Assembly: GCA_024280775.1 (NCBI GenBank)
Contig: JAJRPM010000007.1
Span: 1 to 64,000 of the forward strand
Origin: Candidatus Zixiibacteriota bacterium
GTDB taxonomy: Bacteria; Zixibacteria; MSB-5A5; GN15; JACZUZ01
Reading direction: 5' to 3'
DNA: 64,000 nt
Shown: in pieces, positions 48,919-59,816 of the stretch
How the letters are laid out: every line of letters begins with the position of its first letter
Numbering within the stretch: position 1 is the first letter of the stretch
Notes under the pieces: model-generated
The model's database searches: none
The model's input: the letters and a program-made list of their open reading frames with translations, nothing else
What the model was told of the DNA's origin: nothing
Translations under genes and position numbers: made by a program

Positions 48919-49000
48919 CGCCACACAACTGATAAACGCCTTTCCATACTCTTACACTATGACTCTTGCACCATGAAGACTTGTGCCTAAAGTTTGATAT

Positions 49001-49029
49001 TTGACATTCGGGAGTCAAAGTCATATCGT
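49001..49029 (+). promoter_or_regulatory. Sigma70-type promoter for sdhCAB
   Basis: TTGACA (49001-49006), a 17-base spacer and TATCGT (49024-49029), giving a start near 49036. A TTGAC/GTCAA inverted repeat overlaps the -35 (49001-49005, 49013-49017) and could be an operator. The position argues that translation of SdhC begins downstream, not at the TTG inside the -35 box. Confidence 0.55.
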
Positions 49030-49081
49030 GGGTTTCCTCCACTGGAGGAGACGCACAACGACATTGAAAGCAGCGCCAATA

Positions 49082-49879
49082 ATGTCTTCAACACCGACTA
49101 CATCTCCCGCACAATCTCCCTCTAGCGCTACATTCATAAGCGCCTCTATCGGCAAGAAAGTCCTGATGGCCTTCTCCGGTATAGTAGCGCTGAGCTTCGT
49201 AGTCGGACACATGTTGGGCAACCTGCAAATCTTCCTGGGGCAGGAGAGATTAAACGCTTATGGAGAATCATTGCAGTCCCTGGGCGCCGGGCTTTGGGTA
49301 ATTCGTATAAGTTTGCTCCTATTTTTTGCGCTACATATTTGGATGGGAGTCAAGCTAAAGGCTGAAAATCTCAAAGCCAGACCGGTGCGCTACAAATTCA
49401 ATGAAACAGTGAAAGCCTCAATCTCATCTCGCACCATGATTTGGTCGGGTACTACCATCCTGGCTTTTTTCGTATACCACATTCTGCATTTCACCGCACG
49501 AACTACTGACCCGCGCTTTCTGCAACTGCCATTGGATATGGCCGGGAATTATGACATTTACTCAATGATAATACTTGGATTTGAAAATCCTGTTAATGCC
49601 GCCGTATATATCATAGCTGTGGGCCTGCTTTGCACTCACATCAGCCACGGTATCTACAGCATGTTCCAAAGCCTGGGCCTGACAAGTCCTTCATGCAATA
49701 AAACGCTTCACAGATTTGCACACGCAGTGGCGCTGATTCTATTCCTTGGATTCTCCGCTGTGCCAGTGGGAGTAATCACCGGGGCTCTTAAACTTCCGAA
49801 GAACCCGCCTTCAAACAATCATCTTCAAAGCGCTCAATCACTCGAACCGATTTCGATAGAATCAGGAGGAGAAAGTTGA
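49082..49879 (+). CDS. sdhC: Succinate dehydrogenase/fumarate reductase cytochrome b subunit
   Basis: Membrane anchor of complex II. The ATG at 49082 gives a 265-residue protein; a TTG at 49064 in frame, nearer the GGAGGAG at 49044, is the alternative. Five helices carry His in [31 protein letters not shown] and [14 protein letters not shown], as in the di-haem b558 type of Bacillus, Wolinella-like and Bacteroidetes enzymes. A single large subunit with no SdhD fits this type. The stop overlaps the sdhA start. The extension at both ends is low in complexity. Confidence 0.92.
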   Translation: MSSTPTTSPAQSPSSATFISASIGKKVLMAFSGIVALSFVVGHMLGNLQIFLGQERLNAYGESLQSLGAGLWVIRISLLLFFALHIWMGVKLKAENLKARPVRYKFNETVKASISSRTMIWSGTTILAFFVYHILHFTARTTDPRFLQLPLDMAGNYDIYSMIILGFENPVNAAVYIIAVGLLCTHISHGIYSMFQSLGLTSPSCNKTLHRFAHAVALILFLGFSAVPVGVITGALKLPKNPPSNNHLQSAQSLEPISIESGGES

Positions 49880-51798
49880 GCTCCATTACACTTGACTCAA
49901 AAGTCCCTTCCGGACCACTGGCTGAGAAATGGGACAAACACCGCTTCGATATGAAGCTGGTAAACCCGGCCAATAAGCGAAAATACACTGTCATAGTGGT
50001 TGGCTCCGGCCTCGCTGGCGGCGCGGCCGCGGCGTCTCTCGCCGAACTTGGTTACAATGTGAAATGTTTCTGCTTTCAGGATTCGCCGCGACGCGCGCAC
50101 TCAATCGCCGCACAGGGTGGAATCAACGCCGCAAAGAACTATCAAAATGACGGCGACTCGGTTTTCCGTTTGTTCTATGACACTATCAAAGGCGGCGACT
50201 TCCGCTCCCGCGAAGCGAACGTATATCGCCTCGCGCAAGTGTCAGTGAATATCATCGACCAATGTGTCGCGCAGGGTGTGCCTTTCGCTAGAGAATATGG
50301 CGGACTGCTCGATAATCGCTCATTTGGCGGCGCGCAGGTCTCTCGCACATTCTACGCAAGAGGACAAACAGGTCAGCAGTTGCTTCTAGGCGCATACTCG
50401 GCTCTCAGCCGACAAATCGGACTTGGAAATGTTGAGATGTACCCCCGCACCGAAATGCTAGACTTGGTTCTGATTGACGGCCACGCTAAGGGCATCGTGG
50501 TGCGCGACTTGATTACCGGCGAAATCAGCTCACACGCAGGTGATGCAGTAGCCCTCGGCACCGGTGGCTATGGACGTGTATTCTATCTCTCGACAAATGC
50601 GATGGGATGCAATGTAACCGCCGCCTACCGCGCCCATAAGCGCGGAGCGCTCTTTGCTAACCCTTGCTATACTCAGATTCACCCAACTTGTATTCCAGTT
50701 GCTGGTGAGCATCAGTCCAAGCTAACATTGATGTCAGAATCATTACGCAATGATGGCCGTGTATGGGCTCCCAAGAAAAAAGGTGACAATCGTCCGGCCA
50801 ATCAAATCCCCGAAGACGAACGTGACTATTACCTCGAAAGAAAATATCCCAGCTTTGGCAACCTAGCCCCGAGAGATATTTCCTCGCGTAGCGCCAAGGA
50901 GGCCTGCGATGACGGACGAGGTGTCGGCGAATTCGGTCGTGGTGTCTATCTGGATTTCTCAGATGCCATCAATCGCTTGGGCAAAAACCTAATCAAAGAA
51001 CGCTATGGGAATTTGTTCGATATGTACGAACGAATCACAGCCGAAAATCCCTATGAAGTTCCAATGCGCATCTACCCGGCATCGCATTACACCATGGGTG
51101 GACTATGGGTTGACTACAACCTTATGAGCAATCTTCCGGGCTTACATGTAATCGGCGAAGCAAACTTCTCTGACCATGGCGCAAATCGCCTCGGAGCCAG
51201 CGCTCTGATGCAAGGACTGGCCGATGGCTACTTTGTGCTTCCTTACACTATTGCAGATTACCTGGCTCGTGTCGGCGCACAGAACATCTCTACTGACAGA
51301 CAGGAATTCAAAGACGCCGAACAACAGGCGCGAGAGAAAACGCAGAAACTTCTCTCAATCAACGGATCTCGCACCGCCGAATCTTTCCATCGTGAATTAG
51401 GTCATATAGTCTGGGAGAATTGCGGCATGGCCCGTAACGAGACCGGCTTGAAAAAGGCGCTACAGATGATTCCTGAACTCCGCGAGCAATTCTGGCGTGA
51501 CCTTAAAGTCGCAGGCGTCGAAAACTCTCTCAATCAAAGTCTTGAATCAGCCGGACGAGTGGCGGACTTCATGGAATTCGCTGAGTTGCTTTGTCAGGAT
51601 GCGCTACATCGCGAAGAATCCTGCGGAGGCCATTTCCGTGAGGAGTATCAAACCGATGAAGGCGAAGCGGTCCGAAACGATGACAAGTTCACTTACGTAG
51701 CCGCCTGGGAGCATACCGGCTATGGCAAAACCGCAGAGCTACATAAAGAGAAACTCGAATTCGAAAACGTCAAACTGGCGACAAGGAGCTATAAGTAA
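49876..51798 (+). CDS. sdhA: Succinate dehydrogenase/fumarate reductase flavoprotein subunit
   Basis: Catalytic subunit of complex II, 640 residues. Start is TTG at 49876 after AGGAGGAGAAAG, overlapping the sdhC stop. FAD binding is by [20 protein letters not shown]; the flavin-linked His lies in [23 protein letters not shown]-type capping-domain residues are followed by HPTCIPVAG and [14 protein letters not shown], with substrate-binding His and Arg ([14 protein letters not shown]). It matches the SdhA group that pairs with di-haem SdhC. Direction of the reaction, succinate oxidation or fumarate reduction, cannot be told. Confidence 0.97.
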   Translation: MSSITLDSKVPSGPLAEKWDKHRFDMKLVNPANKRKYTVIVVGSGLAGGAAAASLAELGYNVKCFCFQDSPRRAHSIAAQGGINAAKNYQNDGDSVFRLFYDTIKGGDFRSREANVYRLAQVSVNIIDQCVAQGVPFAREYGGLLDNRSFGGAQVSRTFYARGQTGQQLLLGAYSALSRQIGLGNVEMYPRTEMLDLVLIDGHAKGIVVRDLITGEISSHAGDAVALGTGGYGRVFYLSTNAMGCNVTAAYRAHKRGALFANPCYTQIHPTCIPVAGEHQSKLTLMSESLRNDGRVWAPKKKGDNRPANQIPEDERDYYLERKYPSFGNLAPRDISSRSAKEACDDGRGVGEFGRGVYLDFSDAINRLGKNLIKERYGNLFDMYERITAENPYEVPMRIYPASHYTMGGLWVDYNLMSNLPGLHVIGEANFSDHGANRLGASALMQGLADGYFVLPYTIADYLARVGAQNISTDRQEFKDAEQQAREKTQKLLSINGSRTAESFHRELGHIVWENCGMARNETGLKKALQMIPELREQFWRDLKVAGVENSLNQSLESAGRVADFMEFAELLCQDALHREESCGGHFREEYQTDEGEAVRNDDKFTYVAAWEHTGYGKTAELHKEKLEFENVKLATRSYK

Positions 51799-52547
51799 TG
51801 AATATCACATTGCATGTATGGCGCCAAAAAGACGCCAATGACCCAGGAGCGATGGAAGTCTATACCGCCAAGGATGTCTCGGCGGACTCTTCTTTTCTGG
51901 AAATGCTGGACATGGTCAATGAGGACTTGGCGCAAAAAGGCATTGACCCTATACATTTCGACCATGATTGCCGCGAAGGAATCTGCGGTATGTGCTCTTT
52001 GGTAATCAATGGGGTTCCCCACGGCCCTCAAGCCGCTACTACAGCTTGTCAGCTTCACATGCGCTCATTCAAAGATGGAGATGCAATCTACATCGAACCT
52101 TTCCGCGCCCGCGCCTTCCCGGTTCTCAAAGACACAATTGTCGACCGCACCGCTTTCGATCGCATAATGCAGGCCGGAGGTTTCATATCGGTCAACACCG
52201 GTGGCGCCCCGGATGCCAATGCTATCCCGATTCCGAAAACTGCCGCAGACAAAGCAATGGACGCCGCCGCCTGCATAGGTTGCGGCGCCTGCGTTGCCGC
52301 CTGCAAGAACGGTTCGGCGATGCTATTTGTAGGCGCGAAGGTCACCCAATTCGCGAACCTGCCGCAGGGACAATCCGAGAAAGCCGCACGAGCCAAAGCT
52401 ATGGTTGCACAAATGGACCTTGAGGGCTTCGGTAATTGCTCCAACTATTCCGAATGTGAAGCGGTTTGCCCTAAAGAGATCAAGGTTGAGGTAATTGCCC
52501 GAATGAATCGCGAATTCCTCGGCGCCACAGTCAAATCTTCCAGCTAG
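51798..52547 (+). CDS. sdhB: Succinate dehydrogenase/fumarate reductase iron-sulfur subunit
   Basis: Electron-transfer subunit of complex II, 249 residues. [2Fe-2S] ligands are in [19 protein letters not shown] with TTACQLHMR. The first ferredoxin-type Cys set is [11 protein letters not shown], and the second is [15 protein letters not shown]. The start overlaps the sdhA stop by one base. The sequence matches the non-classical SdhB group linked to five-helix SdhC. It ends the operon. Confidence 0.97.
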   Translation: MNITLHVWRQKDANDPGAMEVYTAKDVSADSSFLEMLDMVNEDLAQKGIDPIHFDHDCREGICGMCSLVINGVPHGPQAATTACQLHMRSFKDGDAIYIEPFRARAFPVLKDTIVDRTAFDRIMQAGGFISVNTGGAPDANAIPIPKTAADKAMDAAACIGCGACVAACKNGSAMLFVGAKVTQFANLPQGQSEKAARAKAMVAQMDLEGFGNCSNYSECEAVCPKEIKVEVIARMNREFLGATVKSSS

Positions 52548-52652
52548 ACACGTTCCCATAATTAGCTATCAGAGCGCGCTCTATCGGTGTCCTGATCAGA
52601 CAGGCTTGGCGGTGCGGGAAAAGTTGTATTTTTCCTCGAAGTAACAACATAT

Positions 52653-53696
52653 CTATGTCGAGAAACAATCTTTGACAAGCTCAACAGCTTTGATGCATTG
52701 CGCCTCGCTGACATCTAGATGCGTAACAAAGCGAACTGTAGTCTTGCCAAATTGTACGCAAAGTAGGCCCCTTTCGGATATCTTCTTCACAAAGGTTTCA
52801 GGTGTGATGCCCAACCCGGCAATGTCAGCCAAGACGATATTCGTCTCGACTCTCTCTAGCTCTACGACTATGCCATCCACTGAGTTTAGCCCTTCAGCCA
52901 GAATCCGGGCGTTGGAGTGATCATCGGCTAATCTAGAAAGATTGTTATCCAACGCATATAGTCCTGCGGCGGCTACTATTCCGACCTGACGCATCCCGCC
53001 TCCGAACATTTTACGAATCCTGTGGGCTTCGTGAATAAAATCGCGTGTTCCAAGAGTCAATGAACCTAGCGGAGCCCCCATGCCTTTTGACAAGCAAACC
53101 GCCAAAGTATCAAATGGTTTGGCGTACTCGGCAAGCGAAACACCACTGGCTATATGCGCATTCCAAATTCTGGCCCCATCGAGATGAAAATGCAAATCAT
53201 TGTCACGGCAAACTTCACCGATTTCGGCAATTTCCTCAGGTGAGCACACGCTACCGCCGTGACGATTGTGAGTGTTTTCCAGCTCAACTATTTTCGTCAA
53301 TGGACAATGCTCGTTCTTAGGGCGGATGGCGTCAAATACTTGCTGAGCGCTGAAGAAGCCTCGCTCACTATCCAAAAACGACACCAAGAGACCCGAATGA
53401 GCCGCCGGCCCGGCGACCTCGTAGTTAGCAATGTGGCATTCGCGCTCGCAAAGAATCTCCCAACCCGGACGCGCAATAGTCTTAAACACAATCTGATTCG
53501 CCATAGTGCCGCTGGGAGTAAACAGCGCGGCCTCTTTGCCAAATAACTCCGCAATCCTGTCCTGCAAACGATTAACAGTAGGATCATCACCGAAGACATC
53601 GTCTCCCACCGGAGCCTCAGCCATCGCGCGACGCATAGCGGCGTCAGGCGCAGTCACTGTATCAGAACGTAAGTCTATGATATCTTGGTTCTTCAT
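52653..53696 (-). CDS. ltaE: Low-specificity threonine aldolase
   Basis: A PLP enzyme that cleaves threonine or allo-threonine to glycine and acetaldehyde. The 347-residue protein shows [47 protein letters not shown], the [10 protein letters not shown] segment, [10 protein letters not shown] and the PLP lysine in [13 protein letters not shown]. Length and motifs are typical. It is convergent with sdhB and lies 42 bases after the polyprenol-kinase-like gene. Confidence 0.94.
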   Translation of the reverse strand: MKNQDIIDLRSDTVTAPDAAMRRAMAEAPVGDDVFGDDPTVNRLQDRIAELFGKEAALFTPSGTMANQIVFKTIARPGWEILCERECHIANYEVAGPAAHSGLLVSFLDSERGFFSAQQVFDAIRPKNEHCPLTKIVELENTHNRHGGSVCSPEEIAEIGEVCRDNDLHFHLDGARIWNAHIASGVSLAEYAKPFDTLAVCLSKGMGAPLGSLTLGTRDFIHEAHRIRKMFGGGMRQVGIVAAAGLYALDNNLSRLADDHSNARILAEGLNSVDGIVVELERVETNIVLADIAGLGITPETFVKKISERGLLCVQFGKTTVRFVTHLDVSEAQCIKAVELVKDCFST

Positions 53697-53738
53697 TATT
53701 CTATGATTGCTCCAGCTAATGAGTAAAAGAAATGCAGT

Positions 53739-54431
53739 TTAATAGAAAAATCGCAGAGTGAGTGTCATAACCAATGCGCTAACCAACGGAACAGAAAGAT
53801 TATCATCTACAAAGTCCGGAATAGCCTCAACAACAGTCGCTACAAAAGCGCCAAGTATTCCAACCGCTAAAGGCAAATCAAATAACTCATAACCTACGAA
53901 AGCCACCACAATTGTCCCGAACAAACAAGCAAGTGACCCTTCCAAAGACTTACCGCGGAACTTATGTTTTCCATATCTACGCCCTACAAGCGCCGCGAGT
54001 GTATCACCGACTATGATGAAAGAAACACTAATCGAGGCAATATCCGGTTTGAAGATGGCTATCACTAAACAGAACATCCATAGAATATAGAAGGCTCCGG
54101 TAAAATCACCGGCCTCTTCGTGCTTGCGCACCATCGAACCGGTGAAAGGCTTAAACACCTTCCATAACCTCCACCCGCGTAAACGCGAGACTTCAATCAG
54201 TGATATAGAGAGGGCGATTGGAATCAAAATTGAAAGAGCCAGCGCCTTATCTGAATCCAGCCACCAAATGTAAAGAAAGGGCACCAGAAGCGCCCCCATG
54301 TGCGTACCCTTACGAAGCAACTCAGCGGAAAAAGATATCTGTTGCGATTCATCTTCGGAGAATGAACTCTTTTTCAACTTGGCGCTCTTCACGTCTCGCT
54401 TAGGGCTATCCTTGGTCAATGAGGGTCTCAT
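53739..54431 (-). CDS. Polyprenol/phytol kinase-like membrane protein (SEC59/VTE5 family)
   Basis: A 230-residue protein with about seven helices. It contains ELLRKGTHMGALLVPF at the start of the membrane part and VGDTLAALVGRRYGKHKFRGKSLEGSLA (about residues 140-167), the CTP-binding signature of the dolichol kinase/DGK1/VTE5 family. The predicted role is phosphorylation of a polyprenyl alcohol or a diacylglycerol; the substrate is unknown. A 35-residue charged N-terminus precedes the core. The start overlaps the stop of the parvulin gene by four bases (ATGA). Confidence 0.85.
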   Translation of the reverse strand: MRPSLTKDSPKRDVKSAKLKKSSFSEDESQQISFSAELLRKGTHMGALLVPFLYIWWLDSDKALALSILIPIALSISLIEVSRLRGWRLWKVFKPFTGSMVRKHEEAGDFTGAFYILWMFCLVIAIFKPDIASISVSFIIVGDTLAALVGRRYGKHKFRGKSLEGSLACLFGTIVVAFVGYELFDLPLAVGILGAFVATVVEAIPDFVDDNLSVPLVSALVMTLTLRFFY

Positions 54432-56392
54432 TTGAATTCAGATGACATTACCACTCTAGAAACAAAAGCTCTGTTCTCACGAGGCCCCATAACCAAACCA
54501 TGATAACGCACCGGCTCAATACTTACCCTGTGTGACGCAAACAATGCCTTGACCCAGTTTGCCTTGACCCGCTCAACGTGTTGTCTTTTCAACTCAATAA
54601 CAATTTCGCTTCTCTTCTCTGACAACGACATCTTGCGTTTAACATCAATAACTTTGACTATATGAAATCCATATTGAGTTTTGATTGGAGCAGTTACCGT
54701 CCCCGGTGAAGAGTTCTCCGCCACCGAGAAAATTGTTTTCTCAAAATCATCAGGTCCAATATACCCCAAGTCTGCGGCGTCACGGCGAATCTCTACCTCT
54801 CCAGGATAATATTTATCGGCAAGCTCTAAGAAGTCTTCGCCAGATTCAGCCAAAGCGCGAACAAACTCAGCATCGAGTGAATCAGTGAAAACTATTTGCT
54901 GAATTCTCACAGGCCGGTCAACTACGTAGTCAGCTTGATGCGCCTGGTAGAATTCCTTGATTTCCTCTTCTGCTGGAAAATAAGCCGGATCTCCGGCCTG
55001 TCTGCGAATAGCCGCTCTGGCGAAGTTGTGATACTCAGCTTGTTCCTGAGCCTTGTAACTCGGGTTTTCGGTTAACCCAATCTGCTCCGCCATCAAGATT
55101 GTCAGTCGCTTGTCAATAATGCCTTGCACAATCGCACGTAATTGCTCTGGAGTAAATACTTGTGCTTGCGGAATTTTGGCGCGTACTAAGGAACGTGCGC
55201 GGTCATAGGTCACAAAGCGAACTGTATCAATCCCGGGCGCCCAGGCAACCGGAGCTAACTCATCAGCTTTACGGAAAGGAATCGCCAAGACCGAATCATT
55301 GAACTCCGCCGGATGCGCCGCTCGAAGCGAATCACGGACTTTGACGTAATACTCTTTTGCATGCGCTCCCAAGACATAATTGTACGCCTGATGATACCTG
55401 GTGGCATCCATAGGGGGAATGCCCATAGGCAGGCGATCGTACAAATAGAAAAGATGCACACCATCACGAGATTTGACCGGACCGATAACCTCATGCACCG
55501 GAGTGTCCTCGTCATACAGGACTTCCTCTATTTCAGGATGCAAATTATATTGTTCCACCCATCCAAATCGACCACCCTGATCACCTGTGCGTCTATCCAA
55601 TGAATATTTGTCTGCCATCTCTTCAAACATTGTAGAATCGGTTATTACGCTCTTGAGAAAACGCAATCTCCGGAAAAGAAGCGAGTCAAGCTCATCGTCG
55701 GGTATTGAAATGTATTCAGCGGAGTCCGCGCCAGAGCGGTAGCCGATTTTGGAAAGCACTATATGCCCTAGATTCACCTGCGCATTGAAAGTGAATATAT
55801 CTGGACGAGCATAATAAAAACTGTCAACCTCAAGTGAATCAACCTCTACCTGTGAGTAAATCACTTCCTCGATAAACCGCTTGCCCAGTAGTCCCTCTCT
55901 AACGATGGAATAATCTCCCCAGCTGGCAGAATCCTGGCGAAGCTGAAATGTATCCGCCGCGAGCGAAACAAGCGTATCCAACAAAAGTTCTTCTAGCGTG
56001 TCAGCTACTTCATCCCATTTCAGCTTGCCACCTGGCACAATCAGATAGCTTTTCTCAAGCCTGGTAAGCAAATCCGAGGAGTGGATTTGAATACTATCAT
56101 CAATCTTGAATAGAAGCGGGTCATCTTCTTTTAGTTGTTCTCGGGACAGTAGCGCATCGGCATATTTAGACTCCCCGACATATCGTAACTCGACCCCGGA
56201 GCCAGAGTTGGAGCTCTCAGCGTCTACAGGGTAATACCAACGGAAATTCCCCTTGGCGCAACCACTAACCAAAGCTCCGGCAAATAGCAATATGACAATA
56301 AGTTGACTAAAGGGACGACGAGATCGACTGTTCACGTTCCTGAAGCTGGCGCTATCAGGTAAAAAATATTTTCTTTGCATCGAGAGAATCAC
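54428..56392 (-). CDS. SurA/PpiC-type peptidyl-prolyl isomerase lipoprotein
   Basis: A 654-residue envelope protein with a basic N-terminus and lipobox LVSGC followed by AKGNF, so lipid-anchored. A SurA-like helical N-domain is followed by two parvulin-like domains. The first is at about 195-310 (VNLGHIVLSKIGYR, GRFGWVEQYNLHPEIEEVLY). The second is at about 480-590 (RIQQIVFTDS, AADLGYIGPDDFEKTIFSV, TQYGFHIVKVID). The likely role is outer-membrane protein folding in the periplasm. It is the first gene of a short unit with the kinase-like gene. Confidence 0.88.
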   Translation of the reverse strand: MILSMQRKYFLPDSASFRNVNSRSRRPFSQLIVILLFAGALVSGCAKGNFRWYYPVDAESSNSGSGVELRYVGESKYADALLSREQLKEDDPLLFKIDDSIQIHSSDLLTRLEKSYLIVPGGKLKWDEVADTLEELLLDTLVSLAADTFQLRQDSASWGDYSIVREGLLGKRFIEEVIYSQVEVDSLEVDSFYYARPDIFTFNAQVNLGHIVLSKIGYRSGADSAEYISIPDDELDSLLFRRLRFLKSVITDSTMFEEMADKYSLDRRTGDQGGRFGWVEQYNLHPEIEEVLYDEDTPVHEVIGPVKSRDGVHLFYLYDRLPMGIPPMDATRYHQAYNYVLGAHAKEYYVKVRDSLRAAHPAEFNDSVLAIPFRKADELAPVAWAPGIDTVRFVTYDRARSLVRAKIPQAQVFTPEQLRAIVQGIIDKRLTILMAEQIGLTENPSYKAQEQAEYHNFARAAIRRQAGDPAYFPAEEEIKEFYQAHQADYVVDRPVRIQQIVFTDSLDAEFVRALAESGEDFLELADKYYPGEVEIRRDAADLGYIGPDDFEKTIFSVAENSSPGTVTAPIKTQYGFHIVKVIDVKRKMSLSEKRSEIVIELKRQHVERVKANWVKALFASHRVSIEPVRYHGLVMGPRENRAFVSRVVMSSEFK

Positions 56393-56638
56393 TCCAGATA
56401 TGTTAACGCATCTTTCCTAATTAGGCGAACGCCGCTGGCCTGTGAGGCGCCAAAAAGACCGCTGGAAAAGGGCCACCCGCAGTCGTTCTGCCACCAATGT
56501 ACTAATTGAGCCGCAGAACGCAAATGCCGTCTCTGTCTTTTGGCTACCTTTCAGGCTATTTGTAGAAGGCCCCAATCGCGTCAACCGGATTGTTGGCGAT
56601 TCGTACTTGTGAGTGAACTTACCAAATTGAGGCTTGCG

Positions 56639-58414
56639 TCAGGCGGTAATCTCAGGTGGCGGGGAGGTAGTTTTTTTCTGCTGATGACCTTCACTAATGG
56701 CGTGAGCGCCTATTTCCAAGCTGTCTCCATATTGCTTGAAATACAACTTCATTGTGACTCCCACGCCTTCAATAGTATCTAGATCTATATCCACCGACAT
56801 ACTTCCGGCGAGACGGTGAACAATCGCCAGGCCAAGCCCGGTTCCCGCTTGTTTAGTCGAATAAAATGGCGCAAATATATCGTTAACTGTCTCCTTTGCA
56901 ATGCCCGGCCCATTGTCTTCAACTGTAAGCAGAACCTTGCCGGAACTATCGGAGCTATCGATTTTCACGGCTACTTTCTTTTCTCCACTTTGGTGACTGG
57001 CCAAAGCTTCAAAGGCGTTTAACAACAAATTGAACACAATCTGCCGTATCTGACCGGCGCAACCAATCACATAGATTACCGACGACTGCGAATCGAAAGT
57101 GAACGCTACGTCATCGGAGAATGACGGATGGCGCCGCATCATTTCCATCGCCTCGGCGACATTATGGCACAATTCTACCTTAGTGAGGGCATCGGGGTTG
57201 GCTCGGGCATAACTAAGAAAATCGCTAAGAAGAGTATTGAGACGTGCGCTTTCTTTTAGAATAAGATCAAAGAGCTTTCGGTCATCACTACCTAGATCCA
57301 ACTCCGAAGCCAACATTTGCGCCGAACCGGCAATCGCCGCTAAAGGGTTACGAATCTCATGGGCCATAGCGGCGGATAATTCCGCTACTGCCATGAGTCT
57401 ATCGCTCTGACGGGCCTTTTCCTCCATTGCCTTGGCTCCGGTGATATCTTGAAATATGGCAATCAGGCTTGAGGATTCAACATCTTCGGCATTGATAGTA
57501 GCCGTAGAAACCCCCAAAGGAATCGAGGAACCGTCCCCACGAGTTAGGACAACTTCCATTCTGGGCCGGCTGGTCCCGTTTTCGAATACCAAAGCCAGCT
57601 CGCGACCGAATTCCGCAAACCCATCTACGAAAACCTCTCGATAATCTTTGCCACGAATGTCATCCTCGACAATACCGAAAGTTGACTCCGCAAACTCATT
57701 GAAGAGAAGAATTCTGCCACTCCGGTCGATTGTCAACAAGCCAGCGCTAAGCCGACGGACTATCTCGTCAGTTTGCAAGCGCACCCTGCTAAGAGCAACC
57801 GAAGCGCTGGCTAACTCCTCGTCCTTGTTGCGCAGTCTCTCCGAAAAGTACCCGGCTACAAAAGCTGTCGTATAAAAACTAAGTACGCTCAAAAGACCGG
57901 CAAAAAATACTTCGTCAGGAGCCGTCTTCAAGGCGCTCCAAAGCCCGCCATCAATACGCGCCAAATCTCCAAGCGAATAGCCGAACCAATTTACCACCAG
58001 ATTTCCAAATGCCGCCAATGAAGCCAGCCCCAGAGCTCCTATCAGATTAAAGGTTAGAGCGCCTGATATGATTGTCAGATAGAATAATCCGGTATACGGA
58101 GAAACCGACGCCCCAGTGGCGTTAACTATGGCAATCTCTATTATCAACTCAGTGATAAGCTGACATAGTGTTATGAATCTATGTGATGGCTCCGGAAGTC
58201 TTATCCGTTTCCAAATCGAGGCAATCGGCCAGTAAATTGTCAGGGCGGAATACAGCAGAATCGGAGCGCGCCAATAGTCAGTGGCGCCTAAGGTGAGAAT
58301 CATTGAACCTGTGACCAGCATGTACGTAAACAACCTTAGCACAATAATCCAGCGTCCGACCACCGGTGAGCTCATAGTGTCACTTCTAACTTTGCTTAGT
58401 ACGTCGGGCTTCAC
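56639..58414 (-). CDS. PilS-like sensor histidine kinase
   Basis: A 591-residue membrane kinase. About six N-terminal helices (25-190), a PAS domain (about 220-330, GLLTIDRSGRILLFNEFAE), then HisKA with the phosphorylated His in AHEIRNPLAAIAGSA. The HATPase domain has N box NLLLNAFEAL, G1 VEDNGPGIA and G2 GTGLGLAIVHRL. This layout and the SGLLTID segment are those of PilS/NtrB-type kinases. It sits directly downstream of pilC behind a terminator. No response regulator gene follows on the strand; the next gene is the parvulin lipoprotein. Confidence 0.9.
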   Translation of the reverse strand: MKPDVLSKVRSDTMSSPVVGRWIIVLRLFTYMLVTGSMILTLGATDYWRAPILLYSALTIYWPIASIWKRIRLPEPSHRFITLCQLITELIIEIAIVNATGASVSPYTGLFYLTIISGALTFNLIGALGLASLAAFGNLVVNWFGYSLGDLARIDGGLWSALKTAPDEVFFAGLLSVLSFYTTAFVAGYFSERLRNKDEELASASVALSRVRLQTDEIVRRLSAGLLTIDRSGRILLFNEFAESTFGIVEDDIRGKDYREVFVDGFAEFGRELALVFENGTSRPRMEVVLTRGDGSSIPLGVSTATINAEDVESSSLIAIFQDITGAKAMEEKARQSDRLMAVAELSAAMAHEIRNPLAAIAGSAQMLASELDLGSDDRKLFDLILKESARLNTLLSDFLSYARANPDALTKVELCHNVAEAMEMMRRHPSFSDDVAFTFDSQSSVIYVIGCAGQIRQIVFNLLLNAFEALASHQSGEKKVAVKIDSSDSSGKVLLTVEDNGPGIAKETVNDIFAPFYSTKQAGTGLGLAIVHRLAGSMSVDIDLDTIEGVGVTMKLYFKQYGDSLEIGAHAISEGHQQKKTTSPPPEITA

Positions 58415-58486
58415 AAGTCAATTCTTTCAAGCAATGAACTTTCTCAAACAGTGATGTGCGTCGAACTACGCTCCGCAACTGTCTCC

Positions 58487-58515
58487 AAAACAAAAGGCGC
58501 TCTCGTTGGAGCGCC
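58487..58515 (-). terminator. Intrinsic terminator after pilC
   Basis: GGCGCTC/GAGCGCC 7-bp stem (58496-58502 and 58509-58515) with a 6-base loop. On the minus strand it is followed by TTTTGTTTT. It lies between the pilC stop and the PilS-like kinase start and probably ends the pilus unit. Confidence 0.82.
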
Positions 58516-58572
58516 CTTTGCGTAATCCTTGGCCCCGGCAATACAGTGGAACCTGTCAGCTTTGAATTGCGC

Positions 58573-59769
58573 CTATATCTTTCCGATAATATCGAACATC
58601 GGCAAATACATAGCAACCAGAATACCACCGATTACGACACCCATAAATACAATGATTACCGGCTCGATAATCGAAGTAAGCGCGCCTACTGCTACATCAA
58701 CTTCTTCATCATAGAAATCAGCAATCTTGCTCAACATCTCGTCAAGACCACCTGTCTTCTCACCCACAGAAATCATTTGTGTCACCATCGGAGGAAACAC
58801 TCCAGTGGCCTTAAGTGGAGCGGTAATTGTTTCACCCTCAGCGATTGAAATCACCGATTTCTTAATCGCATTGGCGATAACCATATTACCGGCAGTCTTG
58901 GCGGTAACTTCCAGAGCCTCAATGATAGAAACACCAGAGGAAAGCAAAGTGCCCAGAGTTCTTGTAAACCTCGCTACCGCTGAGCGCCTGACCAGTGTGC
59001 CAAAAATAGGTAGCCTGATTAGAATCTTATCGAAGATAAGCCTCCCCTTCGGAGTGCTTATCCAAAATAGAAACGCGGCAGTTCCGCCAATCAATCCCAA
59101 GAGAATGTACAGCACATTTGTCTGGAGGAAATTCGATATAGCCATAACTACCTGAGTAGGCTCCGGAAGCTCTGCGTTGAGACCACCGAACATCTTGGCG
59201 AACACCGGCACAATCCAGGTCAACATGGCAAAGGTAACACCCATAGCGACCACAACAATCACCGAAGGATACACCATAGCGCTCTTGACCTTGCGCGTTA
59301 GAGCATCGGCTTTCTCGCGATAATTGGCCAAACGAGTCAGAATGACATCCAAAGCTCCGCCGATTTCACCAGCCTCTACCATATTGGTATACAGTGTGTC
59401 AAAAACTTTCGGATGGCGACTTAGTGACTCAGAGAGAGTTGAACCACCTGACACTGAATCCTTTACTTTAAACACAATTTTGGCAAATTCCTTGTTCTCG
59501 GATTGCGAAGCTAAAATATCCAGGCACTGCACCATAGGCAAACCAGCGCCAATCATTGTTGAGAACTGGCGGGTGAATCTCGAAACATCAATCTTCTTAA
59601 CGCCTGTGCCAAACTTGATCTGTAATTCAGTCGGCTTTTTCTTAACGCCCGTGACAATAATCTTATTGCGGCGCAGAATTCGGTCCAGTTCCGCGCGGTC
59701 CTTAGTCTTCAAGGTCCCGGTGACCGCGGCGCCGCCAACAGACTTACCTTTGTATTCAAAAACTGGCAT
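58573..59769 (-). CDS. pilC: Type IV pilus inner-membrane platform protein PilC
   Basis: A 398-residue polytopic protein of the GspF/PilC family, the platform on which the assembly and retraction ATPases act. The N-terminus MPVFEYKGKSVGGAAVTG is the usual start. Two T2SSF domains follow: RQFSTMIGAGLPMVQCLDIL (about 65) with GGSTLSESLSRHPKVFDTLY, and TRTLGTLLSSGVSIIEALEV (about 270) with VFPPMVTQMISVGEKTGGLD. The last helix, IVFMGVVIGGILVAMYLPMF, is the family end. It follows pilT by 47 bases. Confidence 0.96.
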   Translation of the reverse strand: MPVFEYKGKSVGGAAVTGTLKTKDRAELDRILRRNKIIVTGVKKKPTELQIKFGTGVKKIDVSRFTRQFSTMIGAGLPMVQCLDILASQSENKEFAKIVFKVKDSVSGGSTLSESLSRHPKVFDTLYTNMVEAGEIGGALDVILTRLANYREKADALTRKVKSAMVYPSVIVVVAMGVTFAMLTWIVPVFAKMFGGLNAELPEPTQVVMAISNFLQTNVLYILLGLIGGTAAFLFWISTPKGRLIFDKILIRLPIFGTLVRRSAVARFTRTLGTLLSSGVSIIEALEVTAKTAGNMVIANAIKKSVISIAEGETITAPLKATGVFPPMVTQMISVGEKTGGLDEMLSKIADFYDEEVDVAVGALTSIIEPVIIVFMGVVIGGILVAMYLPMFDIIGKI

Positions 59770-59816
59770 TGTGCTCTCTCTTATCTACTCTAGTGTATCG
59801 AATAACCTAAACTGTA

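Noticed and set aside
48300-48920. Cytochrome c' identity for the lipoprotein upstream of sdhCAB
   Set aside because: It is helical but has no CxxCH haem motif.
52571-52636. Hairpins between sdhB and the threonine aldolase gene as terminators
   Set aside because: AGAGCGCGCTCT and GGAAAA/TTTTCC form only short stems without a proper T run after a GC-rich stem.
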